DNA of 64,000 nucleotides from Acanthochlamys bracteata (GCA_019914995.1 CM034129.1:9727725-9791724); one strand, 5' to 3'. Positions 34,901 to 48,462 are shown, counted from the stretch's first letter. Notes: a model not told the origin generated them from the letters alone. Translations and numbers: made by a program.

Positions 34901-37900
34901 TGTTGAGTATATATGTTTCCCTTTTCTAGTTAAAAAAAAAAAAAAAAAAAAAAAAAGAAATATCAGCTAAGCTATTCTCGAAAGAAAATGATAGCTTTCT
35001 ATTAATAAAAATGGTGAGCAACACGAGCTGTCTCTTAATACGCTGCTTTTTATATGAGAGAGGCTTCAATAAAATGATTACAATCATTTCTTTAGTTGTT
35101 GTACCATTAACTTCATATTTCAGTATTCCTAGCATGCATGCACGCACCATGTATGGCCTTGGCCTAGCTATAGAAAAAATAAAACGTTTGATGATAACAC
35201 TCAGGTTCCTTTGTAATCCAGAGTTTTTAAAAAATAAATTTAATTACAAATATAAAAATTATATATAATAATAACATACAATTTATTCATATTATTTAAT
35301 TTATTTTAAAAATAAAATACTATAAGAAACCATTTTAAAAATAAAAAAAGAAAAATAAGATAAAATAACCACTTATAAACGATCTCAAATATGCTCAAAG
35401 AATTTGAAATCATATGCATGTAATCCCTTTGTGTGGTTAAACGTCTAGCAAGGCCTTCTCTTGCCTCCCAAGATGAAGCATTAATCCCTTGTGTGATAGC
35501 ATAGCACGCTGCATGCCTCATTTATCACAACGTTAATTAGGTACAGTTTCTTAATGATAGGGTACGTCGTTTATCGCAAAATAATAATTATTATGTTATT
35601 AACGCGCATTACCTGTAAAATGTTTAGAGCAGATCGATGCTGACTGATATGTGTGTTCAAAATTATATATATATATGGCTTAGAGAATAAGCGATTTTCA
35701 GCTTTTGGACATCTTGCAAATCTAATAATTAAGAATTTGATATATGGATTGAATGAATTGTGAGATTGCGGCGGCTGTCAGATTAATTAAAGCAAGTAGC
35801 AAGCAAGCAGCTTCTGCTTAAACTTGACCTCCAGCAAACAGCAACGACGTACTTGTGCGAAGAAGAATGATGAGTTCGATTGATGGTTGCTTGCTTGAAG
35901 AAATTGTATTATAATTCTTTCTGGAACTAGACAACTTTTCCAATGCAGATTATACATTATACATACTAGAAGGTTTTGCCTAAGGACGCGTTTCGATCGT
36001 CCGAAACAATCATCCAGAACTTCAATTTTTTTCATTCAAATTGAAGTTCTCACAAATTAATATATTTTATTTATATAAAAAACTGATAATTTTAATTTTA
36101 AATTTTTTTATTCGCACATCTTTCGATATAAATTTACTTTTTAATTTCTAACTTATTTTAAAAATAATTAAAATATAAAAAAATAAATTTTACTTTCAAA
36201 TTATTTTTTAATAAAATTTATTTTTTATATCTTATTTATCGTAAAATTTAATTATAAATATTTGAAACATGTCTCTATATATATTTTCATTATATCCATG
36301 TACCCTTTTCCTGTTTACTTGGTGATTACATCTTTCTTTTATTGAGTTTCACAAAAATGAAACATAGAGCGAAAACGAATAGTATTAGTACGTTAATTAG
36401 TTACGTCAAGAACACTTTTACTTATTCGAAACTTAAATCGTTAAAAATAACTAAAATATAGATATAAAAATTTATTCGAAAGTAATTTTTTTATGAGAAA
36501 AAAATCAGTTACGTTAAAGTAAACGCACTCCAATACATTTTACGAAGATGTATATGCAATAGCTACTTAAGTTATTAAAAGATTAATTACCTAGTAATTA
36601 ACATTAATAATTCCAATAAATGAGATGAACCGAGCGAATAAATGGGCCTTCCTTTTCTGGAAATTGGGCTAACACGAAGGTCCCATTTTTCTTAAATATA
36701 TCTTATATTTCTAGTTTCCATGTTTATCATGACACTTGTGACAATATATAGTTAATTGACAAATTAATATTCATTTGCCTATCAAGCTATGTGAAAACAA
36801 AAGATGAACTTAATTATATTAGTATTAGTAGTAGATGTGCTTGTTTTTTTTTTTTTTTTTTGGTAAAGAAATGAGTGAATATTAATATTTCCCTTATCCA
36901 CTACACCAAATATCTGTCCATATATTACTTGATTGATGAACACATTAGTCATATATAGTTGAATAGAGTATACCTAAATCCTTATCATCTTGGAGTCAAT
37001 AATTATGGAGAATTAAGGATAACAAAAATGAAACATATGGCCTATCACAGATTAAGACTTCTAACCACTAGTGCATAATTTGGTTCCATTTGATTTTCTA
37101 GCATTTCTAACTAAATGCTCCTAACTAAATTTCGTATAAGTAAAAACTAAAAATAGTGTTTTTAAAAAATAGGATAAAAGTAGAATTCAATTTTGTATTT
37201 CAACTATTTTTAAAAATAATTAAAAATTAAAAAAATATAATTATATTTAAAAATATACAAATAAAAATATTAAAACTGAAATTTCTAAATTTTTTAATTT
37301 TTTATGCAAATAATACATCAATTCTTCGGAATTCTAATTTTGATGAGAGAAACTAAAATTTTGGATGATTGAAATACACTGTAACATGGCCTTAAAAGAG
37401 AAATGCACTTCTTTTCTCAAAATAAATAATAAAAAAGACTTGACTAGTTTGTCAATCAAACTCCAAACTTTTAACTGCCACTTTTAGCTAATTTAAAAAC
37501 CTGTGAAGGCTTGCAACAGCATTCCAGCTGGAACCATTTTATAGATTGCATCACAACTACTCCAAGAACACTACATCCCTTTCTAGCTACTGCCATCAAT
37601 TCAACAGAACTCTGCCATGCAAACAACGGTCGCCAATCTTCGAGTGCCATTTCATGGACTAAAATTACCCAAAAGCACTTAGCTCGCTGAGTAAGCTGCT
37701 TTTGCTTCCTGGGAATGGAGTTGGAAAGTAAAACTAACCACCTGTTGAGTTGATGTTGAAAACTTATATTATAAGAAACTTAGAAGCATCCATGCAGTTT
37801 TCTGGACGACCTTTTAGAAAAAAATAAGTAGAAGGAAGAAGATACGAAGCATGAAATGGTGAGTAAGCTGCTTCCATGCAACACGTAGGAGCATTTGATT

Positions 37901-39050
37901 TGATATAGACATACTTGAAAGAGAATTTCTCATTGATCGATCACTGGTTGCTGTCGAGTTTGCTTGTAAGACTAGTTAATTATGTTGATTTTAAAAAGTA
38001 AGTCGTGATTCTGGTGCTTTTAGATCGTCGACATCTGGATTATTAATTGACATGTTTCAATTTCTATCAACTGCCTTCCTTGATTCAGGAGTTTCTGACT
38101 TTCTGTGACGAGTTGTTACTAGCTGATTGATGATGAAGTGTTAACGACAATGGTTGAAGAAATTTGATTAGACATTGAAAAAATGTGTTTGGTATCTCAT
38201 TTCAACTCAAGTTTTGAACTTTTCAAATCTGATTGAATTATACGTTACATTGTAAAAAAACTTTTAAATTTGAAAAACATGAAAACAAATTTTACATTAT
38301 GAATATAATATATATTTCTTTTATGGATTATCTGAATGTACTGAGATTACATGAAGTTGTTTTTCCTTTTCTGGATTGATTTTGTTTGTATAAATGAAAT
38401 GATACTGAAATATTAGCATTACAAAAGTGTTGAATTTGAATATCCTCTTAAAGTTCTTGACAAGTGTGCGTGTGATAAATTAGCTGAAACAAAACAACAA
38501 GCTGATTCATTTTGCTGTATGATTCCTACAAATACATTTTTTCTTTACCTTGTATAATATCTAGTTATAGGAAAAGGGAATGTTCCAATTACGTACCATC
38601 TAATTTGACTTCTATTTTTTTAAATTTTAAATTTAACATTTTACGTGCTTTAATTATAATTTTAAATTTAATTTTATCTCATATCAAATTATAATCATCA
38701 AAATATTATTTTAAACTCTAACATTTTAATTATCACTTCAAATTTTATTTTTTAAAAAATTCACTTTTAAATAAATTTTATTTTTATAAAATTTATTATT
38801 GTAAAATTTATTTTTTATGTATGTGAAACATATGCTAAAATTATTCAAAGTCATGAATCAATTTAGCTTTTGATATAATATAAATCCCAACAAGATTTTT
38901 CAAAAGTAGTGTAGTCCCAGAATTAATAAGTTTTCCTTTATTATTTTGATGAATTAGACATATATCGACATATATAGTTCTTACAAAAATGTGTTTGACA
39001 TTTCATTTAATATCGTTCATTTGTAGATCATAGTAGGAAATATAAAAACA
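31956..39050. other. 3' UTR of phosphatase and gene-poor region
   Basis: The phosphatase 3' UTR probably ends between 32000 and 32600. Beyond this I find no protein gene to 39 kb. The sequence from 32600 to 34900 is T-rich and unrepetitive. A run of more than 20 A lies at 34931-34955 and a T run at about 36843-36861. AT-rich MITE-like blocks occur around 35230-35340, 35984-36275, 37090-37390 and 38175-38845. No tRNA or well-known plant miRNA mature sequence was spotted by eye. Small frames show no recognised peptide family (for example no CLE or DVL motif). Confidence 0.4.
35984..36275. repeat. AT-rich MITE-like element
   Basis: The element begins GGACGCGTTTCGATCG after TAA (35981-35983) and ends ATATTTGAAACATGTCTC. 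The complement of the right end, GAGACATGTTTCAAAT, pairs imperfectly with the left end. The interior is A+T with TTTATTTTTTA motifs shared with other copies. Confidence 0.5.
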
Positions 39051-39055
39051 GATTA

Positions 39056-39268
39056 GGGTGTGTTTTTTTTCACCTAAGAAATCACTTTTTTTTACTTTTA
39101 ACAACTCATTTTTAAATTAAAAAAATACAAAATTTTACTTTCAATTTATTTTTACTTACAAACGAACATACAAATTTAATCCACTTTCAGTAACACTATT
39201 TTTACAATTCATTTTTAAAAACTTATTTTTAAAAAATTTATTGTCGAAATTAAAATAACACACAACTA
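39056..39268. repeat. AT-rich MITE, PIF/Harbinger-like
   Basis: The element starts GGGTGTGTTTTTTTTC after TTA (39053-39055) and ends AAAATAACACACAACTA before TTA (39269-39271). The complementary right end, TAGTTGTGTGTTATTTT, matches the left end around TGTGTTTT. The 3-bp TTA duplication supports the class. Confidence 0.5.
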
Positions 39269-39269
39269 T

Positions 39270-41565
39270 TAACTAAGTCGACAACGGCACTACGTACTCT
39301 TAAGATTTCCGCGTAAAGACATTGTTAGTTAATTAAACGCACTAATGACAGTACTATGCCGGCGCCGACCGGGCACCGTTCCTATTACATCAAACACTGT
39401 TTAATTACTTATTTGATTTTCCTATAAACCATCTACTTTAACTAAAACCTTGTCGGATCGAACCGGTTCGGTTCTATTTGCTTGGACTTTGAAGTTTGAA
39501 CACGTTTGGTTGGTTATTCATTTTAGTTTCCTTGGCGTAGAGTCTATGCTGTTGACCAAACTTTTCACAAAGCAAAACATTGCCCGACACGTGGCAGAGT
39601 ATCACGTGATTTGTGTGCCTATCAGGATAAGTTTTGCTTCAGTTTCTTCTAACAACCGGCTACTGGCGGTAGTAAGTTGAATCATCAAATGGTAATGTTT
39701 GCAATATTGGTCAACAGATCGACATTGTTGACCGACCTGAGTCAACTCTTTGACTCTTTATTTTTGCCTTCCTTTGTTTACTTACGTTTGTTTAAAAGAA
39801 AGATAAAGCATGCATGCATGAGATATGTACGAAGGAATTCTTACTTTTCTTCAAAGTTTATAGCTAGCTTGAGTATGTATGAAGAAATTCTTCTTCTTTT
39901 TATATAATAATCTGGAGTTTAGATTTTAGATAATCGCGGTGGATCACGTGAAGTGGGAGCACGCGCGTTCATGCAAATGTATAGGAGGAGAACAACAGAA
40001 AGAAACCCTACTTGAAGCAACATATGTTCCCTCTCTCCCCTTAATTCCCTATTCCCTATGTCTCTATTATATATATAATATGAGATCACTTCCATAGAAT
40101 CCAACTAAAGCTATTGGACTACTTGTATATGTGGAAGAATGAAATCTAGCTTTGCTAGAGATGAAGTTGGAATGAAGGAATGTTGCTTTAATGTAACTTC
40201 TTTTCCTGTAAATAATTGGTTTTGTTCATGCAAGTACACTTGTTATGACTCCCATGCAAAGCTTAGCTAGATATGCTTAGCAGGTAAGCTACGTAATGGC
40301 GTGACAATTAACGAGGAGATTAAACCCTAATAATCATGTACTAATTTCTTCCCAGCCATGGCACTTATTAAATTAGCTAGTTCCAAATTGCTTATGATGA
40401 TCGAAGATATATGCGTTTCATCTATAGATAGGCTAGATTTATGTAGTAGTTATAGTTTAGTACATACGTGGAAAGTTTAAGAATTAATTGATGAACGCAA
40501 CTAATCATCCTTATTACTTTCACTAAGTATGCACGTAACTAATGATCGCTACGTGATCCGCAAAAACAAAAAACAAAAAGAAGAAAAAGTTCATGTAGAA
40601 CGCCACGAGGGTTAGCTATCCATGATTATTTTCACGTGGCATGCATAATTCTTCATGTTGCCTTGTTCACGAAAGGGTTTAATTACTGAATCTTTCTTAC
40701 GTGTATGGGATGACTCATGTGTTTGTTGGCCTGCAGTTGTTATTAACTACTTCCTTTTCTGAATAGTCTATATATATACAATATTCAAGTTTAAGAATTC
40801 TATATACACTAATTAATTAACTCAAGCTTCTTCTCTTGGGAGAGATAAATATATGGGCTTTAAGGTTATGCAAGCAATATATCATGTGTTGGAAATTTCT
40901 TAGGAGTTATAAAGCACTCTTGCAAGCAACACTAGTACTTTTGCTTTCATTTCTCCCATGCAAAACTTACAGAACTTCTTCTCTTAGAAAAACCTTATTA
41001 AAAATATATAATAAACAACTAGTTTAACAGATTTGGTTTAGAAGAATGTAATTGTTAATATATGATTTCGTAGTTGTTACTCAAACATATATGCATATAA
41101 ATAGTTTAAAAATACGTAACCAAAGCATTCTTGCATACATGGTGAAACTGTACTCAACCTTATGCAATTTGCAGTTAAACATGATTAATTTTACTCCTTG
41201 ATTTAATTTAGAGGATTATAACAGAAGCAAGATATAAAAAATTATGTTCCCTAGCTAGTTTCATTTTATATATCTAGATAACTATTTCCTTATCATATAT
41301 GTATGGTCAATTACAATTAAGCTAGTCAATTAACTTTTCATGTTACTTTGTACAAAACCTTTATATGTAATCTAGAATTGAAATTTCACTTTTCATAGAT
41401 TATTTATATAGAGAGGGAGAGAGCATGCACCTTAATTATCATAGAGTCCTAGATGAACTACATGCACTTTAATCAGTAAGATATATAAAAACAGAAAAAG
41501 AAAGGGTGGGTTTCTGTTAGGAATGCCCTTGTGTGCTTCATTAAATTAAGAATATATATATATAT
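39270..41565. other. Gene-poor region with promoter-like motifs
   Basis: Unrepetitive DNA of moderate composition, with stress-type motif clusters near 39550-39950 (listed separately). Several short frames (39450-39680, 39677-39907, 40836-41027) were examined. They start at non-ATG codons or show no known motif, so none is called. A non-coding RNA or short-peptide gene is possible but unsupported. Confidence 0.3.
39552..39950. promoter_or_regulatory. W-box and G-box motif cluster
   Basis: Five TTGAC/GTCAA cores occur at 39552-39557, 39709-39714, 39728-39733, 39741-39745 and 39750-39754; four of them lie within 46 bases. CACGTG palindromes occur at 39588-39593, 39603-39608 and 39945-39950. 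W-boxes bind WRKY factors; CACGTG is bound by bZIP and bHLH factors. Which gene, if any, is controlled cannot be told. Confidence 0.35.
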
Positions 41566-41992
41566 GGGATAGGATAGAGATATATGACATCCTTAAAGGC
41601 ACATGGTGCACATGCCGGTCAAAAATGACCGGCGAGACATCGAGATCCATTTTTCACCATTAGATATAAAGAACTATGAGTTGAGAACATGCTGTTAAAA
41701 TTTCAGCTCAATCGGAATACGAACCAACCTCCATCATAACTCTTGGTCAAAGTGACATAAAAACAAAATATATATCTTTTGTCAAATTTAAAATTTTTAT
41801 GTAATTTTGATCAAGAGTTCCGATGAAAGTCAGTTCGTATTCCGATTGAGCTGAAATTTTATCGACATGTTCTCAATTCACGGTTCTTCATATCCAACGG
41901 TGAAAATTAGATTTGGATATCTCACCGGTCATTTTTGACCGATATATGCACTATATACCTTTAAAGATATCATGTACTTCTATTCTATTTAT
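41566..41992. repeat. Foldback (long inverted repeat) element, nearly complete
   Basis: An element of about 427 bp in which almost the whole length is two inverted arms. Left arm: GGGATAGGATAGAGATAT, CCTTAAAGGCA, CCGGTCAAAAATGACCGG, TTTCAGCTCAATCGGAATAC. Right arm: GTATTCCGATTGAGCTGAAA, CGGTCATTTTTGACCG, TACCTTTAAAGATATCATG, TCTATTCTATT. It lies between two TA-microsatellite tracts, suggesting TA-type target choice. No coding capacity. The arms have diverged by scattered differences. It shares arms with the truncated element at 26774-27112. Confidence 0.8.
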
Positions 41993-44860
41993 ATATATAT
42001 ATATATATATACACCTTATGCCTTGACTAGCTCTTTCTATTAACTACAAGAAGCTTTAATTCAACAGCTGTCCACATATATATTTATATATATTATATTC
42101 ATGCAGGGTTGCATAATATGAAACCAGAGGAATGATCCACTTTGCGGTGTGCATTTGTAATCGATCTTTTATATACTTCCTGTATAACTACACTACATAT
42201 TTTCTATTTTATTAATTTGAAAAAAATTAATAAAAAAGTTTATTTAAAAATTTATATTTATTTTATATTAAAAATGAATTTGAAAAAAATAAAATTTGGA
42301 TGGTTAGCAAATGTGCCCTTAGCTAGAGTCAAGTAACTTAGAGTGAGTGGAATGTCTCGCTCAATTTTGTGAAATATTCGTGAGTATTTTTAAAAATATA
42401 TTTCTCTGCGATAAAAATTATTTTTATTTTATTTTATTTAAAAAATTTACTTATTTGATTTAAAACATAAAAATAAAAAATATAAATTAGATAAAATTTT
42501 ATAAAATATTTATTAAAAAAATAATTTTCTAAAACTAACTCCCAAACGCGGCATTGATACTCGAATGGTTTGAGGAATATATGCGTGTATGTTTTGGATA
42601 AGAAAGTTCATCTGAACGAACTGATCAATTGGCAGGTAAGCTGTTGTCCCTCATTCCATGTAAGCTTTTAATTGCTTATCCACATTACTTGGTAATTCAA
42701 AAAACTTAATAGATGACATTATCTATCCTAACAATTATATAATCATCAATTTATCCAAAAAGCAAAAAATAAATTAATAATAAGAATACGTGTGATCGAT
42801 CACGTATATAGATTGATTAACTTTTAATTGGCCTTATCCAATAAGATTAACTTTTTTATTTCTAATGTACGTAATTAAGTGTTATTATTCTACTAGAGAT
42901 GATACAATGCCGGTTGTTAGGTCTAACTAAAAGATATATTTTAAGAATGTATTTTAATTAGTAGAAATTAAGCTTTGTAAAACTAAATTCGATAACAAAT
43001 ATAATTAGAGATAAATTTGATAACTTCCCAATAAATTGAGATACAAAAAATAAATTAAAATTTAAAATAATTGAAATAGTGAGGTTCGTATAATTAAAAT
43101 ATAATTTAAGCACTTTCACAACATTAAAGTTTAATTAACACGTTGTGGTTACTTTAATTAACCACATCTACTATATATGTATGTGTTTCTTCTTTTATTT
43201 TAACGAATGATATATTAATTAATCCTTTACGTGTAACCCATGCGTTGTTTCAGATTTTATATATTCGTTTTGGCATTGCTTCTCCTTAGTTTTGTATTTT
43301 TTTAACAAAATGTTTATAAGGTTTAAAAATTTTATTTTCAAATTTAAATATATAAAAATATTATTATTATAAAATATTATTATTATTTTTAATTAAAAAT
43401 AATTTTAATTTTTAAAATAAAATAAAAAATCTCCATTTTAGAATAGTTTTTCTTATAAGCCTTTTAAATTCTCCTAAGACACTACACGTCGACCCATTTC
43501 TACAAAATATGTTATATTGATTAATTAATATATTATTAGATTGGCATTAATTATGCATCATTAATTTATTCATTATATTTAAATACTAAAATCTCTTGAT
43601 TGATTATTATGATGGCAAACATAAGTCTTCCTCTTCGCAGTTCCCCAATGTTAATTGCTTCGATTGTATTACTTATTAAAAAAATCGTTAACACGTAGCT
43701 AGCGTTCGCTGGATCGCGCACCTTGATCGAGCTCAAATTGCAATACGTTCCAATAAACTGCGTCAAGCAAAATCCATCAAGTCTCCTACTTCCCAAAATA
43801 AAAAATATATAAAGAATTCTCAAACCCTAATCCCAATTCACATGAAAATTATTATTAATTTATCTCTAATCAGAACAGTAATGGAATCTTAGGACCAATA
43901 GAATGCATGTGAGATAGTTAGAGAATGGAAGAAACCATTCGAAGGATCTTTGAATCCCGATGTTCTTGAAATTAATTAATTACATATATATAACTTTTAA
44001 TAGTTTAAAGTTTCATTAATTAATTAATTAATTCGTTCATTTATATATGCAGAACATATATGCAGATTAAAATATTAATAAACACTGAATGAAATACGAA
44101 GGTAACGTCAGCGATAAAATTATAATCTTTGCCGGTATTTGGTCCGACAAACTAATCGTTCCGTCCAAGTGATCGGTTTCTTCTGCAAATTCCGATCAAT
44201 ATAATTAATATGTTGACGGACAATTTAATTTAGTTAAGTTAATTAATCCAATTTTATGCATAAATTATTTGGTTTGGTTCAGTTCAATTAATAATCTAAT
44301 CTAGTGTTGCACTGAGCCGCGTGCTAGTTCAATTAATAACTCATAATAGGTGTTTTTAGAATTATTTATATAATAAATATTTTTAAAATAAAAAATATAT
44401 TTATTTTATCTAAAAAAATAAATTTTAAATTTTTATATAACAAATTATAATAAATAATAATAAAATATAATGTATAATTTTATTATATTTTTAAATTTTA
44501 AATAAAATTTATAAAATATTATAAAGAATTTATTAAAAAAATGTATAAAATATAGCATTTAAAATGCTGCCAAACGCAATATTCAACACTCCTTTATTGT
44601 TAATAAATTATATAAAACTTTATTCGTTGTAGTATTATTTCATCTACATAAGTTTATAGATTATAAACACCTCCTAATTAATTGATGACTAATGTAAACT
44701 TAAACATATATGCCAAGAGTTGGGTTCTAAATTTATTTTAATGAACGTTAGTTACCTCATTGTGCATGCTTAGTTTCTAATTAAGAGTTACAACCTATTA
44801 AAGAATAATGTCAACGAATTTTGTAATTCTAAATAGAGTAATACATTAAATTTGAGTTCA
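41993..44860. other. Intergenic, MITE-rich
   Basis: AT-rich intergenic DNA. MITE-like blocks lie at about 42355-42555 (ending CTCCCAAACGCGG), 43305-43480 and 44345-44580 (ending GCTGCCAAACGC), with unresolved ends. No gene recognised. The minus frame at 43566-43823 shows no known motif. Confidence 0.35.
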
Positions 44861-45136
44861 TAGATGAAGTAAATTAGATTTTTTTTTAATGAACATATTT
44901 AAAATTGAGCATTCTATAGAACATAAAATAACTTATACTAATTTATGTGTATATGAAAAATTAATTTATGCGTAACGCAAATAATTTACATGCTATTGAC
45001 TATAAATGAACGTCTAAAATATAATATATATATTTCAATAAATTCTAGTGTCATTCAAGTTACTTGTTTAGGTGAATTCATCCACAATACATATATATGA
45101 AGTTGATTTGTTTGTAAAAGCTTTGCCAATTAATTA

Positions 45137-45352
45137 GAGAATGTTTAAAAATATTTTTGAGATAAAATTTTTTTATTTTTTATTTAAAAATATATAAATA
45201 AATGATAAAAAAAATTATTACGTAGAATTTTTTATATTTTCTAATTTTTAAATAATTTTCTAAATATTTATAAAAATATATTAGAAAATATAAATTAAAA
45301 ATTTTAAAGCTATTTTTTTGAAATACTTTGTCAAACGAACTCTTAAGACTAG
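45137..45352. repeat. MITE, PIF/Harbinger-like (copy 1 of unit)
   Basis: The element begins GAGAATGTTTAAAAATAT and ends GTCAAACGAACTC, with TTA on both sides (45134-45136 and 45353-45355). The complementary right end GAGTTCGTTTGAC matches the left end GAGAATGTTTAA. The interior is A+T. Confidence 0.65.
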
Positions 45353-46186
45353 AAACAGTCTAACAAGTCGAGCAGTTGATAATTAAGGTTCCTTTCATAG
45401 TTGTTAATATTATAGTGACCTTTTCTATGGTTCATTAAAAAGTTTTATACAACTTATGTAAATCCAATTAGGGGACTTTTGGCTTTTCAATTACTTTTCT
45501 ATTCCATATATTTAAAAACAAATTATAATATATTTTAAATTTTATTTAGCTTTTAAAAAATATAAAAAGAGATTATATATCATAAAATTTTATTATTGTT
45601 CTTGCTTTTCCAAGTATTTTTTAAATATTTTTTATTTAAAAAATTATTTAATAAGTATTTTTAAACATCTCCGTAATAGAATTATGGCTTATATAATTTT
45701 GATCATCTTTTCAACACATGTAAATATCATTGATTTTTCTTAAATGGTCTTATGATAATTTTATATGCATCTTTATTGGCGGAGTCAAAAAATTGGCCTT
45801 TGATTAAATCCCCGACAAGATTACGAAATAATGATAATAACATCTATGATATAATATGATAAAATTTTCATTTTACATAGATTATTTCGATAAAATAATT
45901 TCTTGCTTGTATAAATTTTATTCTCTAATATTCACGGATAGTAGATTCCTATTTTCTTAATGAAATTATATAGCAATCTCTATAAAAATTAACAAACTCA
46001 AATAAAAAACTATTAAAGAGGTATAGGGTAATAATCGAATATTTATGTTTACTATTCATCGAAAGCAAATTGCTACAGAATCTAAAAATGAAAATAATAA
46101 AAAAGAACTTCCTGTTGAATAATTTCTGTTGAATGTTCTTGATACCATATAAGTGTGTTTCCATTTGGAAAAAAAATTTAGATTAA

Positions 46187-46416
46187 GAAGGTGTTTGAGA
46201 TCGCGTTTCTTCATACGCTTTATTTTAATTTTTAATTTTTTATATTTTTTAACATATATTTTATATATTTAAAAAATTTATTTAAAAATATAAAAAAATT
46301 TTACATAATAAAATTTTTTTATTATATATTTTACTTTTTTTAAAATAAAAAAATAAAATTTAAAAATATTATGTATTTTAAAAAATTTTATTTTATAAAT
46401 ACTTTCAAACGACTTC
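46187..46416. repeat. MITE, PIF/Harbinger-like (copy 1 of unit)
   Basis: The 230-bp element begins GAAGGTGTTTGAGATCGCG and ends CTTTCAAACGACTTC, flanked by TAA on both sides (46184-46186 and 46417-46419). The complementary right end GAAGTCGTTTGAAAG matches the left. This is one of the clearest cases of the family. Confidence 0.7.
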
Positions 46417-46599
46417 TAAAAGCATAATATGTCATTTTCCGAGAGCCCTATACTCTAAAACTTTTTTTGCTATTATGTTTTCTTTCTTGACTTAAATTTT
46501 TGGATTGCTCTAATATGGAAAGAAATAGCAATAATTGTTTCGGTTTCAATGATTGTATTCAAGATGAGACAAAATCTAATCGATCTACCTAGTGTAAGA

Positions 46600-48360
46600 T
46601 TCAGGGTTTAAGATTTAAGGATCGTCTAGTTCAGCTTACCGAAAAAAATAACTTTTTTATTTTATATTTTTTAATATACTTTTTATAAATATTTAGAAAT
46701 TTTATTTAAAAAATTTAAAAATATAAATATCTTATATAGTAAAATTTTTTTATTATTTTTATTATTTTTTAAAAAATAAAAAAATAGAACTTATTTAAAA
46801 AAAATATCTTCTATTTTAAAAAAATTTTATTTTATAAATACTCTCAAATATTTTGTTAGTACGTGTTTTACTCACTTAGGAATTAATTTTTACTAAAATA
46901 AAATTTAAAAATAGTAAAAGTAAATTGTTGAATCACTTATGTGTGAAGTTAATATCTCTAAGATGTTTTGTTATGAAGTGTGTCGGATTTTTATGCTTCA
47001 TTTGGAAGAGAATGTCAGACAGTACTTCTTATACTAATTTTATTTTTTAAAAAGTTTATATTTTTTAATATATATAGTATTTTATAAATTAGAATAAATC
47101 TGTTATTTCATGCAACTCGTCTGCATGAAGCCGGTTTTTAAAATTTTGAATAATTAGATAAATTATATATTTTATATGTACAATTTTATTATATTTTATT
47201 ATAACTAAAATTTATTTTAAAATTTTTTTTGATACATTTTATTTTAAAATATTTCTGTATTATCATCACTTCCGTAGGTTTCCGAAATTTAAATTATTTT
47301 CATGTGAAGTGAAAAAGATTATCATTGGGGTTTGAAAGTACTTTTAAAAAGTATTTTTTGAGTCAAAAAATATTTTATTTTATTTTAAAAAATAAATTTA
47401 TTTTTTAACATAAAAAGATAATAAAATTAATAATAATAAAATTTATTATATAATCTTTTTGAAAATATTAATTTTATATAAAATTAATATTTTTTTAAAA
47501 ATATGAATAAAAAATTAAAATACTATTTTTTTGAAATAGAATGCAAAATAGCTCATAAGTAAGATCCCCTCCATTATATTACTATACAAATTCATTATTT
47601 TCTTATATTTTCAGCAAAAAATTTATCCCAGAAATCACTACTTAGCAATGTCATAAAATAAATAAACAAATAATAATTTTGTTGTAAAACGTAAACCCGG
47701 GTTGAAAGTTTGACCCTGATCTCAAGTTTGTTAAAACGGTTTTTGTCTTTATGCACTGCCGCGCAGTAAAAGGAAAGAAACAAAAGTAACTGAAGAAAAC
47801 AGAAAAAAATGAATAAGAAGAAAGAATGACTCAAGAAACTTACAAGAGACGTGGGTGAAAAGACAAATTTTTGTAACCTGATTTTAAGGATTTCCAAACG
47901 GAATAGAACACACAGATTAAAACAATCAAATTTTTAAAAATTACAAAAAGAATTTTTGTTCTTGGTAGCTTCTATTATTTGGTTATTCTGTTTTTTTAAA
48001 GAAAAATCTTAGTCAAATAACTGTATTAATTAATTATTTATAGGTTCTGTACAGATGAATTTATAGTTATTCAACATTCATTCAAAGAACATTTCTTTTT
48101 AAGGAAAAGGAACTGCTGTTTTTTTCTTTAAAAAGTAAATTAATGGCCATTAGTAAAACCGTAAAATCAGTATATCAGAAATTACCGGGACTAAACCCGA
48201 TCCAGATCCAAATCAAACCAAACCGAAGCGGACTGAAACTGATCATGTACGTTTAACGTAGAGCCATTTTTCTCTCCGTAGAACACACTCAGCCAACAGA
48301 ATTGACAGATCGAAGGAGATGGGAGCGTTTCTTTTTCCACCAGAAGAAAGCAAGCCGTGC
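46600..48360. other. Upstream intergenic DNA of F-box gene, copy 1
   Basis: AT-rich intergenic DNA with further MITE-like blocks at about 46640-46850, 47035-47245 and 47335-47540. No gene recognised: the minus frame at 47595-47897 lacks a known motif. A near-identical counterpart lies in the second copy. Confidence 0.35.
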
Positions 48361-48365
48361 CGTTC

Positions 48366-48383
48366 GGTCAACGTACTTTGACC
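48366..48383. promoter_or_regulatory. Inverted W-box pair upstream of F-box gene
   Basis: GGTCAACGTACTTTGACC holds two TTGACC cores facing each other, an arrangement suited to WRKY factors. It lies about 180 bases upstream of the start codon and about 80 bases upstream of the TATA box. The same pair occurs in the second copy at 55900-55917. Confidence 0.45.
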
Positions 48384-48462
48384 ATGTAGTACCGTAATAT
48401 TTCACATTTATAAGGGTAAGTAGGTCATTCTCATGAATCTCTCGAATGTTTATTTGGTCTTT

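Noticed and set aside
34931-34955. Long A run as the tail of a SINE or processed gene copy
   Set aside because: No pol III A/B boxes or exon-like sequence upstream, and no target duplication seen.
39450-39907. Two overlapping 76-residue frames
   Set aside because: The first lacks an ATG start, and neither shows a signal peptide or known short-peptide motif.
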